Counted from the first letter of the stretch, positions 18,598-27,955 are shown. The stretch is 64,000 bases of DNA from Dyadobacter arcticus (GCF_011762185.1 NZ_JAASQJ010000002.1:1264141-1328140), one strand, 5' to 3'. A program made the numbers and translations. The notes: a model not told the origin generated them from the letters alone.

Positions 18598-18628
18598 AAA
18601 AACCTGTAATCGCTTACAGGTTTTTTTT
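18598..18628 (+). terminator. terminator of the RRM gene, possibly bidirectional
   Basis: Perfect 9-base-pair stem AACCTGTAA/TTACAGGTT with a TCGC loop and eight following T bases. Read on the minus strand it ends in TTTTTAT, so it could also have ended the decayed minus-strand gene whose stop lies at 18627-18629. Confidence 0.88.
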
Positions 18629-18722
18629 ATTTCCTGAATATAAAATAGACAGCCAGCACCAGAAAGATAAACCCTACCAGATGATTCCAGCGGAATGTTT
18701 CGGTTTTGAAGCAAGCCGATGG
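18627..18722 (-). pseudogene. C-terminal remnant of a DUF486-like membrane protein
   Basis: On the minus strand a frame reads FKTETFRWNHLVGF, then IFLVLAVYFIFRK and TAA. This is the typical last transmembrane helix of small DUF486 (DMT-like) membrane proteins, where a YLKEPLRWNHLVGF-type block ends the chain. Only about 28 codons survive. The frame is closed by a TAA at 18723-18725, just past the stop of the MFS gene at 18735, and the other three helices are missing. It looks like the 3' end of a gene lost by deletion next to the terminator. The identification rests on motif memory. Confidence 0.55.
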
Positions 18723-18734
18723 TTAAAAAAAATT

Positions 18735-19925
18735 TCATGCAGCGGCTTTCACTTTATTATCTTTAAAAAACAGAATAAACAATACAAGAACCACTGCTGC
18801 AATTCCAGCAGGTACCATCCAGATGCTGGTCCAGTTCTTTACCCCGCCCACCGTGTACATATCTGCTACAATACCAGCCAGCCAAGAGCCGATTCCCATT
18901 CCAATACCATAAGTTGCGATTGAAATCAAACCCTGCGCAGAAGATCGATACTTTTCGCCTGCCTTACTGTCCGTATAAATCTGACCGGTAACAAAGAAGA
19001 AGTCGTAGCAAATACCATGCAGAATAATGGCAAGATATAACAACCATTCGTTGTTGGCATCCCCATATCCAAATCCAATAAAACGGACGATCCAGGCGAT
19101 CAGACCGACAATTAACATCCATTTCACACCCAATCGGGTAAATGCAAGCGGAATTAGAAGCATAAAGACAACTTCCGACGCTTGTCCAAGTGACATTTTG
19201 TTTTCAACATTGGTCATCCCTGAATCGGTGAGCGATGGATTTGCCATTGCGTAGTAGAAGGATAGGGGAATGCAGATCAACAGCGAGGAAATAAAGAAAA
19301 TAGCGAAAGAGCGGTCTTTGAAAAGTGTGAAGGCGTCGAGACCAAGAATATCTGAAAATGATGTCTTCGTGCTTGGCTTTGGCGGGGTATTCGGAAGGAA
19401 AAAGGAATAAATTCCCAGTATGACCGAAGCGACCATGGAAATCTTGAAAATCATCACGTTATCGCCAAAACCATAAAAACCGATAATATTTGAAACAACA
19501 ATCCAGGATACAGTTCCCATTACGCGAATGGCTGGAAAATCCTTCTCCGAATTGGTAACCTGCTGCATTGCAATGGAAGTAGTGAGGGACATCATGGGTG
19601 CGAACGAAATGCAGTAAAGCAGGATAATCCCAAAGAAATTGCCCGCATCGGTAATGCCGGAAATAAAGTAGAGAAGTACCGCACCTGCTAAACTCAAAAC
19701 TCCCAATACCTTTTGCGCGGCAAAGTACCGGTCGGCAATCATTCCGACAAAAAACGGGGCGATAATCTGCGCAATTGAAAAAGCGGCATAAGCATTACCG
19801 ACCTGGGAGCCGGTTGCGTTGAGCGCAGTAAACATATACTTGCTCATTTGCCCATACCAAGACCCCCATATAAAATACAGGAGGAACATCATGGCCATCA
19901 ATTGAAATCGCGTAGAATTTTTCAT
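18735..19925 (-). CDS. MFS permease, NupG/nucleoside:H+ symporter type
   Basis: Inner-membrane transporter of 396 residues with about 12 predicted helices. The N-terminal FQLMAMMFLLYFIWGSWYGQ and the AAFSIAQIIAPFFVGMIADRYF loop resemble the NupG/XapB nucleoside:proton symporter group, whose Bacteroidota members are widespread and sometimes sit in sugar operons. The C terminus ends in the charged FFKDNKVKAAA. The gene is downstream of mutS, 45 bases away, and may share its transcript. The substrate is inferred from family only; other sugars are possible. Confidence 0.75.
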   Translation of the reverse strand: MKNSTRFQLMAMMFLLYFIWGSWYGQMSKYMFTALNATGSQVGNAYAAFSIAQIIAPFFVGMIADRYFAAQKVLGVLSLAGAVLLYFISGITDAGNFFGIILLYCISFAPMMSLTTSIAMQQVTNSEKDFPAIRVMGTVSWIVVSNIIGFYGFGDNVMIFKISMVASVILGIYSFFLPNTPPKPSTKTSFSDILGLDAFTLFKDRSFAIFFISSLLICIPLSFYYAMANPSLTDSGMTNVENKMSLGQASEVVFMLLIPLAFTRLGVKWMLIVGLIAWIVRFIGFGYGDANNEWLLYLAIILHGICYDFFFVTGQIYTDSKAGEKYRSSAQGLISIATYGIGMGIGSWLAGIVADMYTVGGVKNWTSIWMVPAGIAAVVLVLFILFFKDNKVKAAA

Positions 19926-19970
19926 AAAAAGGAGTAGGAAATTTATTGTTAAAATGAATGTAGTCAGGTG

Positions 19971-22634
19971 TCATTTTTTAATCATTCTTTGAAGCTCATT
20001 CAACTTTAAAAGTGCTTCTATCGGCGAGAGGGTGTTTACATCAACAAGTGTCAACTTCTCTCTCAATTCTTCCAGGCGTGGGTCGGCAGGTTCAAAGATG
20101 CTAAGTTGAAAATTATTTTTCGGCACTTCCTTTATTCTTTGCTTGTGTTCATGTGCTACATGATCTTTTTCAAGATGCTGCATAATTTCGCTTGCTCTCA
20201 ACACAATTGGCTGTGGCATACCGGCCATTTGAGCCACATGTATCCCAAAGCTGTGCGCGCTGCCGCCCGGTTTTAGTTTACGTAGAAATATCACTTTGTT
20301 ATCAACTTCTTTTACCGCCACATTGAAATTTTTAATCCTTGGGAAGTCCTCAGCGAGCTGGTTCAATTCGTGGTAATGCGTTGCAAAAAGGGTCTTTGGC
20401 TTGCAGGCATGCTGGTTATGCAAATATTCAGTGATGGCCCAGGCTATGGAAACGCCGTCATAAGTGCTGGTTCCGCGTCCAATTTCGTCCATTAAGATCA
20501 GGCTGCGGTCACTGAGGTTGTTCAATATACTGGCTGTTTCAGTCATTTCCACCATGAAAGTACTTTCACCCCGGCTAAGATTATCGCTAGCACCTACCCT
20601 GGTAAAAATCTTGTCAACCAATCCAATTGAGGCTGACTTTGCCGGAACGTAACTTCCCATTTGGGCCATAAGCACAATCAGGGCAGTTTGTCGAAGCAGT
20701 GCGGACTTACCGGCCATGTTAGGCCCGGTGATGATGATGATTTGTTGTGTGGAATCGTCAAGATATAAATCATTTGGGACGTAACTTTCGCCCAAAGGCA
20801 GCTGCTGCTCTATAACCGGATGCCGCCCGGCTTTAATATCCAATTCATTTCCCTCTGTCATTACTGGCTTGACATAGTTGTTTTTGCGAGCTGTCACAGC
20901 AAAAGAACTTAGCGCATCGAGCGTCGAAATGATGGTTGCATTCTGCTGGATGCAGCCCACATATTCACCCGCCGTGGAAATAAGTTCACTGAAAATCCTG
21001 AATTCGATCACCGAGATCTTGTCCTCGGCATTCATGATCTTCTCTTCGTACTCTTTGAGTTCAGGGGTAATGTACCGCTCGGCGTTGACGAGCGTTTGCT
21101 TCCTGATCCAATCAACGGGGACTTTGCTTTGTTGGGAGTGGGTGACCTCCAGATAGTAGCCAAAAACTTTGTTGTAGGCGATTTTGAGCGAACCTATCCC
21201 GGTCCTTTCTATCTCACGGTTCTGAAGTTTCAGTAGGTAATCTTTGCCTTCATAGGAAATTGCGTGCAATTCATCCAGCTCAGGATCGATACCGCTTTTG
21301 ATCATCCTTCCCTGATTGGAAAGCACCGGAGCGTCCTCTCTTAATTCGTTATCAATCTTATCGATCAAAAAAGTACACGGGTTCAGTTGATCTGCAAATT
21401 TCTTCAAGATGGCCAAAGCAGGAGCTAACGCTTTTTTCACTCCATCCTCTTTTGAAACTTTCGCTTCCTCCTCTTCTAATAGTTTTGACAAAATATCTTT
21501 AACGGGACCGATCTGTTTGAGCGATTTTTTCAACTGCACCAATTCTCTAGGATTGATCCTTCGAACTGCAACTTTGGAAATTAACCTTTCCAGATCACCG
21601 ATTTGCTTCAAATACTGGATTACCGATTCGTGAAGATCTTCATGATTGATAAAATGCTCGACTGTGTTGAGGCGCTCTTCAATAGGTAATTTGTCTTTTA
21701 AAGGTAATACCATCCATTTCCTCAGCATTCTGGCACCCATGGGCGTAACCGTTTGGTCCAGGATTTGGATAAGTGGCACGCCGCCTTCCTGCTGCGGGTA
21801 AACCAGTTCGAGGTTGCGTACTGTAAAGCGGTCCAGCCACACATATTTCTCTTCTTCCAGGCGGGTTATGCGGCTGATATGTGCAATCTCTTTGTGCTCG
21901 GTTTCCCGCAGATAATGCAGGATAACCCCTGCCGCAATGATACCCATTGGGAGCAATTCAATGCCATATCCTTTGAGCGTAGTCGCCTGAAAATGCGTGA
22001 TAAGCTGTTCGTACCCGTATTCGTATCCGAAACACCAATCTTCCAGCTGGAAAGTATGATATTTCCCTCCAAAAAGCTGATTGAATTCCTGCTTGTGTTT
22101 TTTACAGAATAGAACTTCGGCCGGACCAAATCCCTGCAACATTTTATCAACATAGGCAGCATTGCCTTGGGATGTCATGAATTCCCCCGTAGAAATATCC
22201 AGAAAAGCCACGCCGTAAACTTCTCCTTCGCCCACATGAACAGCGGCGAGATAGTTATTTTTGCGAATGTCGAGGACATTGTCATTGTAGGAAACACCAG
22301 GTGTAACTAACTCGGTTACACCTCTCTTTACAATGCCTTTGGCGAGCGCGGGATCTTCAAGCTGGTCACAAATGGCGACGCGCTCTCCGGCCCGTACGAG
22401 TTTTGGAAGGTAATTATCGAGTGAATGATGTGGGAAACCAGCCAGTTCTTCATGCGCTCCGCCGTTGTTGCGGCGGGTGAGAACGATACCAAGAATTTTG
22501 GAAGCTCGTATCGCATCTTCCCCGAAAGTTTCGTAGAAATCCCCAACCCTGAAAAGCAGCAATGCTCCGGGGTACTTTGCTTTTATTTGGTTATATTGTT
22601 TGTTAAGCGGAGTTTCTTTGTATGCCTTTGCCAA
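19971..22634 (-). CDS. mutS: DNA mismatch repair protein MutS
   Basis: Mismatch-recognising ATPase of 887 residues. The N-terminal mismatch-binding domain has KYPGALLLFRVGDFYETFGEDA, with the Phe-x-Glu intercalation motif (FYE). Connector, lever and clamp regions follow. The ATPase part has Walker A GPNMAGKSALLR near 635, then STFMVEMTETA and the DEIGRGTSTYDG Walker B. The only start that keeps the conserved MAKAYKETPL N terminus is a TTG at 22634; no in-frame ATG lies between it and the upstream stop. No mutL is nearby. It sits in a minus-strand run with rluE, a Uma2 gene and xth. Confidence 0.96.
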   Translation of the reverse strand: MAKAYKETPLNKQYNQIKAKYPGALLLFRVGDFYETFGEDAIRASKILGIVLTRRNNGGAHEELAGFPHHSLDNYLPKLVRAGERVAICDQLEDPALAKGIVKRGVTELVTPGVSYNDNVLDIRKNNYLAAVHVGEGEVYGVAFLDISTGEFMTSQGNAAYVDKMLQGFGPAEVLFCKKHKQEFNQLFGGKYHTFQLEDWCFGYEYGYEQLITHFQATTLKGYGIELLPMGIIAAGVILHYLRETEHKEIAHISRITRLEEEKYVWLDRFTVRNLELVYPQQEGGVPLIQILDQTVTPMGARMLRKWMVLPLKDKLPIEERLNTVEHFINHEDLHESVIQYLKQIGDLERLISKVAVRRINPRELVQLKKSLKQIGPVKDILSKLLEEEEAKVSKEDGVKKALAPALAILKKFADQLNPCTFLIDKIDNELREDAPVLSNQGRMIKSGIDPELDELHAISYEGKDYLLKLQNREIERTGIGSLKIAYNKVFGYYLEVTHSQQSKVPVDWIRKQTLVNAERYITPELKEYEEKIMNAEDKISVIEFRIFSELISTAGEYVGCIQQNATIISTLDALSSFAVTARKNNYVKPVMTEGNELDIKAGRHPVIEQQLPLGESYVPNDLYLDDSTQQIIIITGPNMAGKSALLRQTALIVLMAQMGSYVPAKSASIGLVDKIFTRVGASDNLSRGESTFMVEMTETASILNNLSDRSLILMDEIGRGTSTYDGVSIAWAITEYLHNQHACKPKTLFATHYHELNQLAEDFPRIKNFNVAVKEVDNKVIFLRKLKPGGSAHSFGIHVAQMAGMPQPIVLRASEIMQHLEKDHVAHEHKQRIKEVPKNNFQLSIFEPADPRLEELREKLTLVDVNTLSPIEALLKLNELQRMIKK

Positions 22635-22725
22635 TAGAAGCTTTTTTAAACTGGGTATTTACAAAATTAAGCCTTCTGTCCGGTTTGGCAAGAACACGTA
22701 AATCTTTTATCAATCGCCTTTTTGC

Positions 22726-23322
22726 TTATTCGTAAAACTGTTTTGCTTCTTCGGCCGTAACTTCCCATACGTCCCCGGGTTTAGGAAAATTATCCTGTTT
22801 GTCGGCTAAAGAAATTTTTCCAATCGACCATCGTACAAGGCGTAGTGTGGGGAATCCAACGCCAGCAGTCATTTTGCGAACCTGGCGGTTTTTCCCTTCG
22901 CGCAACGTCAGCGAAATCCAGGATGTGGGAATGCTTTTGCGGAAACGAATAGGCGGTTCCCTTTCCGGGAGAAATGGCTCATCAATCAAATGAGCATTAG
23001 CAGGTAATGTGATATATTTCTTTCCGTCAATTGCAATACTGACGCCCGCATTTAATATTTCGCAAGCCTCGTCTGTTGCTGCACCTTCCACCTGGACATA
23101 GTAAGTGCGGGTATGCTTGTTCCGGGGTTCTAGCAGCTTTGTTTTGAGGTAATTATCGTTTGTCAGCAGCAGCAAGCCTTCACTGTCCGTATCGAGGCGA
23201 CCAACCGGGTAAATGTCTTTTTTAAAATCAACTCCGAGATCGGCCAATGTTGCGTGCTCGCCTTCACGGGTAAATTGTGAAAGCATGCCAAATGGCTTGT
23301 AGATTAGGAAGTATTGGAACAA
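22726..23322 (-). CDS. RsuA/RluE-type 23S rRNA pseudouridine synthase
   Basis: Cytoplasmic enzyme isomerising a uridine in rRNA, most like RluE (U2457 of E. coli 23S rRNA). The 198 residues contain the catalytic GRLDTDSEGLLLLT with Asp44, and REGKNRQVRKM and LVRWSIGKISL toward the C terminus. As in RluE, and unlike RsuA/RluB/RluF, there is no N-terminal S4 RNA-binding domain. The Uma2 gene ends 12 bases upstream, suggesting co-transcription. Confidence 0.9.
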   Translation of the reverse strand: MFQYFLIYKPFGMLSQFTREGEHATLADLGVDFKKDIYPVGRLDTDSEGLLLLTNDNYLKTKLLEPRNKHTRTYYVQVEGAATDEACEILNAGVSIAIDGKKYITLPANAHLIDEPFLPEREPPIRFRKSIPTSWISLTLREGKNRQVRKMTAGVGFPTLRLVRWSIGKISLADKQDNFPKPGDVWEVTAEEAKQFYE

Positions 23323-23334
23323 TGGAAAAAGTAC

Positions 23335-23940
23335 TTAACGAAATGATTTGTTTGTTTTCTCAACAACAGCTCCAAGATCCAATGTAAAGCCCGGCAACAC
23401 AGGTTCGCCTGAAAGTATTATTTTAAGGCTATCGTAAACGACAACAGATTGATTCGGCTGGTATACGTAAACCTTTTTATCGAACCTATCTATCAGCCAG
23501 CCAAGACTGGTGCCAGTCTCGAGGTATTCATTCATTTTATCAAGCAAATATTTCAAATCATCTGATTTGGAGCGGATTTCTATTACAAAATCCGGGTATA
23601 TAAGAGCAAATTTCTCTTGCTGTTCTTTGGGTAATTGGTTCAAACGATCCTCCTGTATATATGACACGTCGGGAGACCGAACAGATCCATTAGGTAGCGT
23701 AAACCCAGTTGATGAGTCGAATACTTCACCCAATTGATTTTCTTTATTCCAAATTCCCAGCTCAATCAAAATTCTTGAATTAAAGCCTCCTGTAAATATT
23801 CCGGTTGGTGACATAACTATAATATTTCCATGCGAGTCCCTTTCGAACTCTAGTGTGTCATTCATTTGGCAAAATTGAAAAAACTCCTCCTCGCTCATCA
23901 GGTCACCCATTTTCAAAGTCACTGGCATTTCAATGTTCAT
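23335..23940 (-). CDS. Uma2 family (DUF820) restriction-endonuclease-fold protein
   Basis: A 201-residue protein of the Uma2/DUF820 family, with a PD-(D/E)xK nuclease fold and unknown biological role; it is often present in many copies in Cyanobacteria and some Bacteroidota. Visible blocks: MSEEEFFQFCQMND, an R-S-PDVSYI motif (SVRSPDVSYIQEDR), and PDFVIEIRSKSDDL followed by K...YLETGTSLGWLID. The acidic and lysine residues of the proposed active site appear intact. It lies 12 bases before rluE. There is no accompanying recombinase or transposase. Confidence 0.85.
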   Translation of the reverse strand: MNIEMPVTLKMGDLMSEEEFFQFCQMNDTLEFERDSHGNIIVMSPTGIFTGGFNSRILIELGIWNKENQLGEVFDSSTGFTLPNGSVRSPDVSYIQEDRLNQLPKEQQEKFALIYPDFVIEIRSKSDDLKYLLDKMNEYLETGTSLGWLIDRFDKKVYVYQPNQSVVVYDSLKIILSGEPVLPGFTLDLGAVVEKTNKSFR

Positions 23941-24038
23941 AACCTAGTATTTGATTCTGCTTTGATCAAAAATACGAAAATTTATCAGGTGAAGAAAATA
24001 GCATTGCGATTTCCTGTGACTGGAAAACACCTGAAGGA

Positions 24039-24803
24039 TTACGCTATTTCCAGCCAAACCGGACAATGATCCGAATGTACTGCATCATTGTATTGCCTGC
24101 TGGCAATGATCCTGTCTTTCAGTGTATCTGCGACAGAGATGTAGTCGATGCGCCAGCCTTTGTTATTGGCTCTTGCGCCAGCGCGGTATGTCCACCAGGA
24201 GTATTGACGCAGGTCTGGGTTTTTGAAACGAAACGCGTCCGTGTAACCGCTTCCAAACCATTTGGTCATCCATGCTCGCTCCTCCGGCAGAAAACCGGAT
24301 GATTTTTTGTTTCTAAAGGGATCGTGAATGTCAATCTCGGTATGCGCAATATTATAATCGCCGCAAATAATGAGGTTAGGTCTTTCTTTTCGCAGTTCAT
24401 TGACCCAATCATAGAAATCAGCCAGAAAACTCATCTTCACGGCCTGACGGATTTCTCCGCTTGTACCGGATGGAAAATAGCAGTTAAGCAATGTGATATC
24501 TCCAAAGTCGGCGCGCAAAACCCGCCCTTCCATGTCATATACAGGAATTGAGCAGCCAGCCCTCACCAGGTCGGGCTTTATTTTAGAAAATATCGCCACT
24601 CCGCTATATCCTTTCTTTTCAGCAGCATACCAGCCGACCATTTCGTAACCCAATGTTTCAAAACCGGAAAGATCCACCACATCCGGCGTGGCCTTTACTT
24701 CCTGAAAGCACAGCACATCCACTGATTTTGTGCTTAACCACTCGATCAGCCCATTTTTTAGCGCGGCGCGGATACCATTCAGATTATAGGTAAGTATTTG
24801 CAT
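24039..24803 (-). CDS. xth: exodeoxyribonuclease III
   Basis: Exonuclease and AP endonuclease for base-excision repair, 254 residues. Motifs: TYNLNGIRAALKNGL at the N terminus, LCFQEVKA with the metal-binding glutamate near 35, GYSGVAIFSK, ICGDYNIAHTEID with the catalytic aspartate/asparagine, and SDHCPVWLE with the catalytic Asp-His at the C terminus. Full length. It lies 16 bases downstream of the membrane-protein gene on the same strand, so it may be read through from it. Confidence 0.95.
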   Translation of the reverse strand: MQILTYNLNGIRAALKNGLIEWLSTKSVDVLCFQEVKATPDVVDLSGFETLGYEMVGWYAAEKKGYSGVAIFSKIKPDLVRAGCSIPVYDMEGRVLRADFGDITLLNCYFPSGTSGEIRQAVKMSFLADFYDWVNELRKERPNLIICGDYNIAHTEIDIHDPFRNKKSSGFLPEERAWMTKWFGSGYTDAFRFKNPDLRQYSWWTYRAGARANNKGWRIDYISVADTLKDRIIASRQYNDAVHSDHCPVWLEIA

Positions 24804-24819
24804 TAAGTGGAGGATTTAA

Positions 24820-26643
24820 TCAGTAAAGAGAAACTTGTTTTCCGGTATAAATGGATTTCCATTGAGACACATTTGGAAACATAGCCCACGCTTTGTAATT
24901 GCCAGTTGGCAGCTTTGTTTTAAAAAGAGAATACGAATAATTGTTACTGTAATAAGTCCGCGTCTTCAGGAACTCCGTAAAGGAATTGGGTACCGGAACC
25001 GCAGGTAAGACAATGGTAATGGCTGGCGAGGCAAGAACAAAATATTTTGGCCTCTGTGATACATCTCCGTAACCCAGCTCAAAACGATAATATTTGGACA
25101 TTACATTATTATCGGTGTTTCGGTACTTAAATGCAGCATTAAAATTTCCTTTGAATTTTGTGTCATCATCCGCTGTCTGGGCAATCAGCCTTTCCTGATC
25201 GGGGATGTTGTTGAATTGATAAAAATCACTTAATCCACTCTTTTCGAGGTTATTGATCAAATCCTTCATCCTCGTTGGATGGTTCCAGAAAGGGATATCC
25301 CCAAATTTCTCTCCGGCAGTCAAAAAGGTTTTATAATTTTTCCAGAAATAGCTATCGATCACCAGATCATCATGCAGCTTCCGCACCTGAACGATTGATA
25401 AATAGTAGCTTACGAAATTTAATAACAGAAAAGCCAACATTCCCAAACCGGCTACTGTGCGTTTTAAAAACTTATAATCTTTGGTAAAAATGATTAAACA
25501 TACATAAGAAATTGCCAGTAATGCAATGCCAAAGATCATATATCTCCTGGAAAATATGTTTCCTCCGTACATGAGGTAATTGGTAAGTGGCCTGCTGATT
25601 ACGAACATGGCGCCGGTACCCATGACAAACATCATAGCGCCCCACAAAAACCAATCACTCGAAACCAATGTCCTTTTAATAATGATCCGCAGGAACCATG
25701 AAATAAATAAAACAGCCATTCCGGCTCCCAATAGAACACAGCAGATCAAATCAGTGTAAAAAGTGGATGCTACTGGATGCCTGATGTCCAGATAGAGCGC
25801 ATTTCCCCAGAAACCAAAAAGAGATATGAGATTGAATAATGGATGCTTCCATACTTTCTCACCCGATGCCGGAATGATATAGTAGTCAAAAAGGAAGTAG
25901 AAGCAAATAATTGCAACAGCTGCGGCTACCCACCCGGACAACAGCTTATATCGTTTTTGAAAAAGCAGTAATGCTGCCCCAACAATCCAGGTTAGTAAGC
26001 CGCTGCCGCTGGTAAAAGTGGTAAGCAAAGCGGCAGTCAGACCTAAATAAAAGCCTTTATCATCTCTTTTTCCAATACAGTACGCCGTCAAAAATGCGAA
26101 AAGGATTAATGGGGTATTTTGCAATGCGGCAATTCCCCAAGAAGCGTTTTCGAAATAAACAAGGTTGAACAACACATATGGAATGGGTATGAAATAATAC
26201 CAGGAGGCCTGTTCCTTTTTTAATGTACCGAATAACAGATAGGATATTCCGAGCAGGGATAAATTTCCTAACAGAATCTGCGTCTTAATGTTGACCGTTC
26301 CTGTCAAAAAAACCATGATCAACATCACAATTCTTTCGAAAGCAAAACGGTGCTGATTGACTTGTGAGAAGAGGATTTTCACACCGCTTATAAAATCAGG
26401 GGCGTGTTGAATATGGTATACGGATTCAAGCAAAACAAAATCGTCCGTATACGGAATATTGACGGTATGAGCGTCCAGAAGCAAATAAAAATAAACAATT
26501 GGAACGAGGATCAGGCCTAGCCCGGCACATTTCCTTAGGAGTTCCAATCGTTTAAAAAAAAATGAAGTGCAAAAAATCAGAAGCAGGACAATGACCAGTC
26601 CAAAATATTCAAATAAATGAGGGTTATCTAAAAATAGCTTCAA
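24820..26643 (-). CDS. polytopic membrane protein, GT-C-like
   Basis: A 607-residue inner-membrane protein with roughly 11-13 hydrophobic segments (residues about 12-415) and a soluble C-terminal part of about 190 residues. I do not recognise a specific family. The loop after the first helices, VNIPYTDDFVLLESVYHI near residue 60, has an Asp-Asp pair. In position this resembles the first-loop acidic motif of GT-C glycosyltransferases, which use polyprenyl-phosphate sugars. That makes transfer of a sugar to lipid or protein a reasonable guess, not a demonstrated role. It lies 30 bases downstream of the LEA14-like lipoprotein gene. Confidence 0.55.
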   Translation of the reverse strand: MKLFLDNPHLFEYFGLVIVLLLIFCTSFFFKRLELLRKCAGLGLILVPIVYFYLLLDAHTVNIPYTDDFVLLESVYHIQHAPDFISGVKILFSQVNQHRFAFERIVMLIMVFLTGTVNIKTQILLGNLSLLGISYLLFGTLKKEQASWYYFIPIPYVLFNLVYFENASWGIAALQNTPLILFAFLTAYCIGKRDDKGFYLGLTAALLTTFTSGSGLLTWIVGAALLLFQKRYKLLSGWVAAAVAIICFYFLFDYYIIPASGEKVWKHPLFNLISLFGFWGNALYLDIRHPVASTFYTDLICCVLLGAGMAVLFISWFLRIIIKRTLVSSDWFLWGAMMFVMGTGAMFVISRPLTNYLMYGGNIFSRRYMIFGIALLAISYVCLIIFTKDYKFLKRTVAGLGMLAFLLLNFVSYYLSIVQVRKLHDDLVIDSYFWKNYKTFLTAGEKFGDIPFWNHPTRMKDLINNLEKSGLSDFYQFNNIPDQERLIAQTADDDTKFKGNFNAAFKYRNTDNNVMSKYYRFELGYGDVSQRPKYFVLASPAITIVLPAVPVPNSFTEFLKTRTYYSNNYSYSLFKTKLPTGNYKAWAMFPNVSQWKSIYTGKQVSLY

Positions 26644-26673
26644 AATCTGGCAAAAATGTTTGTTGGGCTAGAA

Positions 26674-27306
26674 CTACCGCGTCCCTGAAACCATCTGGCT
26701 TGTAATGTCCTTTTCGAAAGTGATGTAGCCGGGATAGTTGACCTGCTTTCCTGCAATGTCAAGGGTAGGTCTTACCTTCACTGTAAACTTTGTGGGCTTC
26801 GCATCTGACTTACCGGTCAATGACATGATCATATTTACGAATTGATCACGCGTTTTATCGTTTGTAAGCAGTTGATATGCATTTGCACTAAGTCTTACAG
26901 GGACCCGTGTTTTGCCTGTTCCTGGTAAAACTTCTATCAGTTGGTTCAGATAGCCATTAAATATCTCACTTTCCGAAAGCAAAACTTTATATTCAAGCTG
27001 ATTGATCGCTGCACGCTTTTTGGTGGGATTTGTAATATCCACATTAACCCTAAGGTCTAATGGCACATTTTTCCTCAGCAGTCCGAGCGCAAGTCCGGGA
27101 TATTTGGCCAGCTCAAAATCGCTGAAACTTTTGATATTTTTAAATTCCCTAACATCAATTCCAGCCAGGTATACACTGTCAACGGAACCGATATCATATT
27201 TACAATCCCCGAATGTTTTAGCCTCAGATACCTGACGGCCCACGCCACAACCGGTCAGCACCACCACAACCAGCATTATCGCCGCAATACAAATGTTCTT
27301 TTTCAT
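26674..27306 (-). CDS. LEA14-like lipoprotein
   Basis: A 210-residue lipoprotein with signal MKKNICIAAIMLVVVVLTGCG and acylated Cys about 20. The mature part looks like one beta-sandwich of the LEA14/WHy type: VYLAGIDVREFKNIKSF, LDLRVNVDITNPTKKRAAINQLEYKVL and KTRVPVRLSAN are characteristic of domains that pack against unfolded or hydrophobic partners. The function is unknown. It is first of a possible operon with the GT-C-like membrane protein and xth, and is likely outer-membrane or periplasm-facing. Confidence 0.65.
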   Translation of the reverse strand: MKKNICIAAIMLVVVVLTGCGVGRQVSEAKTFGDCKYDIGSVDSVYLAGIDVREFKNIKSFSDFELAKYPGLALGLLRKNVPLDLRVNVDITNPTKKRAAINQLEYKVLLSESEIFNGYLNQLIEVLPGTGKTRVPVRLSANAYQLLTNDKTRDQFVNMIMSLTGKSDAKPTKFTVKVRPTLDIAGKQVNYPGYITFEKDITSQMVSGTR

Positions 27307-27388
27307 TCCAAAGTTATTTTTCGCAAGTTAAACAGTAGGTACCAGAACGCATACTGTGTTTGAGGATTATTACTTTCCAGCTATATTT

Positions 27389-27420
27389 TTTGCAAGCCTT
27401 CGCACAAGCATCTACATTTG
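27389..27420 (+). promoter_or_regulatory. promoter of the DUF4494 gene
   Basis: TTTG (27389-27392), 20 bases, then TACATTTG (27413-27420), a full match to the Bacteroidota consensus. The expected transcript start, near 27425, gives a leader of about 24 bases to the ATG at 27449 and rules out the longer frame starting at 27356. Confidence 0.75.
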
Positions 27421-27448
27421 CAGACTTTATTTAACAACACAATTTATT

Positions 27449-27955
27449 ATGGCGAGCTGGTATTTAGGAAAGATTCGGTATCAAAAAGAGGATGAAGCGG
27501 GAAGTCTCAAAACGATTAATGAGGTGTACCTGGTGGATGCTGTTTCTTACACAGAATCCGAAGCGAGGTTATACAAACAGATCGTTACCGGCGCCAGCGA
27601 TTTCAGCGTTAGCAGTATCACGAGGATGCGTTTGGCCGATTTATTTGCGTATGAAGCGGGCGAACAATGGTTTAAAGCAAAGGTAATTTACTTTTCGGTG
27701 GACGAGAAAAGCGGTAAGGAAAAAAAGATCGTCAATTATATGTTGGTCAACGCTGACGGCATTCAGCAGGCACTCGACCGGATCAACGAGAGCATGCGAA
27801 ACTTCCTGATCCCATACGAAACCACTGATATTAACCTCACTCCAATCCTGGATGTTTTCCCCTATACAGCGGAGGAAGAGGAAGCTGTTATTCCAGACAA
27901 TATGAGACCACTTTCGGAATTAAAAGCAGAACGGGCCGCCGCAGAAATGGCATGA
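27449..27955 (+). CDS. DUF4494 protein
   Basis: A 168-residue cytoplasmic protein of the Bacteroidota-specific DUF4494 family, of unknown function. Typical blocks are WYLGKIRYQKEDE at the N terminus, INEVYLVDAVSYTESEARLYKQI, WFKAKVIYFSVDEKSGKEKK and MLVNADGIQQALDRINESM. The C-terminal tail is acidic then Lys/Glu-rich. No catalytic motif or membrane segment is visible. The start is set by the promoter at 27389 rather than the upstream in-frame ATG. It forms a one-gene unit, with a terminator immediately after the stop. Confidence 0.87.
   Translation: MASWYLGKIRYQKEDEAGSLKTINEVYLVDAVSYTESEARLYKQIVTGASDFSVSSITRMRLADLFAYEAGEQWFKAKVIYFSVDEKSGKEKKIVNYMLVNADGIQQALDRINESMRNFLIPYETTDINLTPILDVFPYTAEEEEAVIPDNMRPLSELKAERAAAEMA

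Noticed and set aside
18170..18637. Second open frame on the plus strand overlapping the RRM gene
   Set aside because: Produced by the repetitive glycine-rich sequence read in another frame; the main frame has the RNP motifs.
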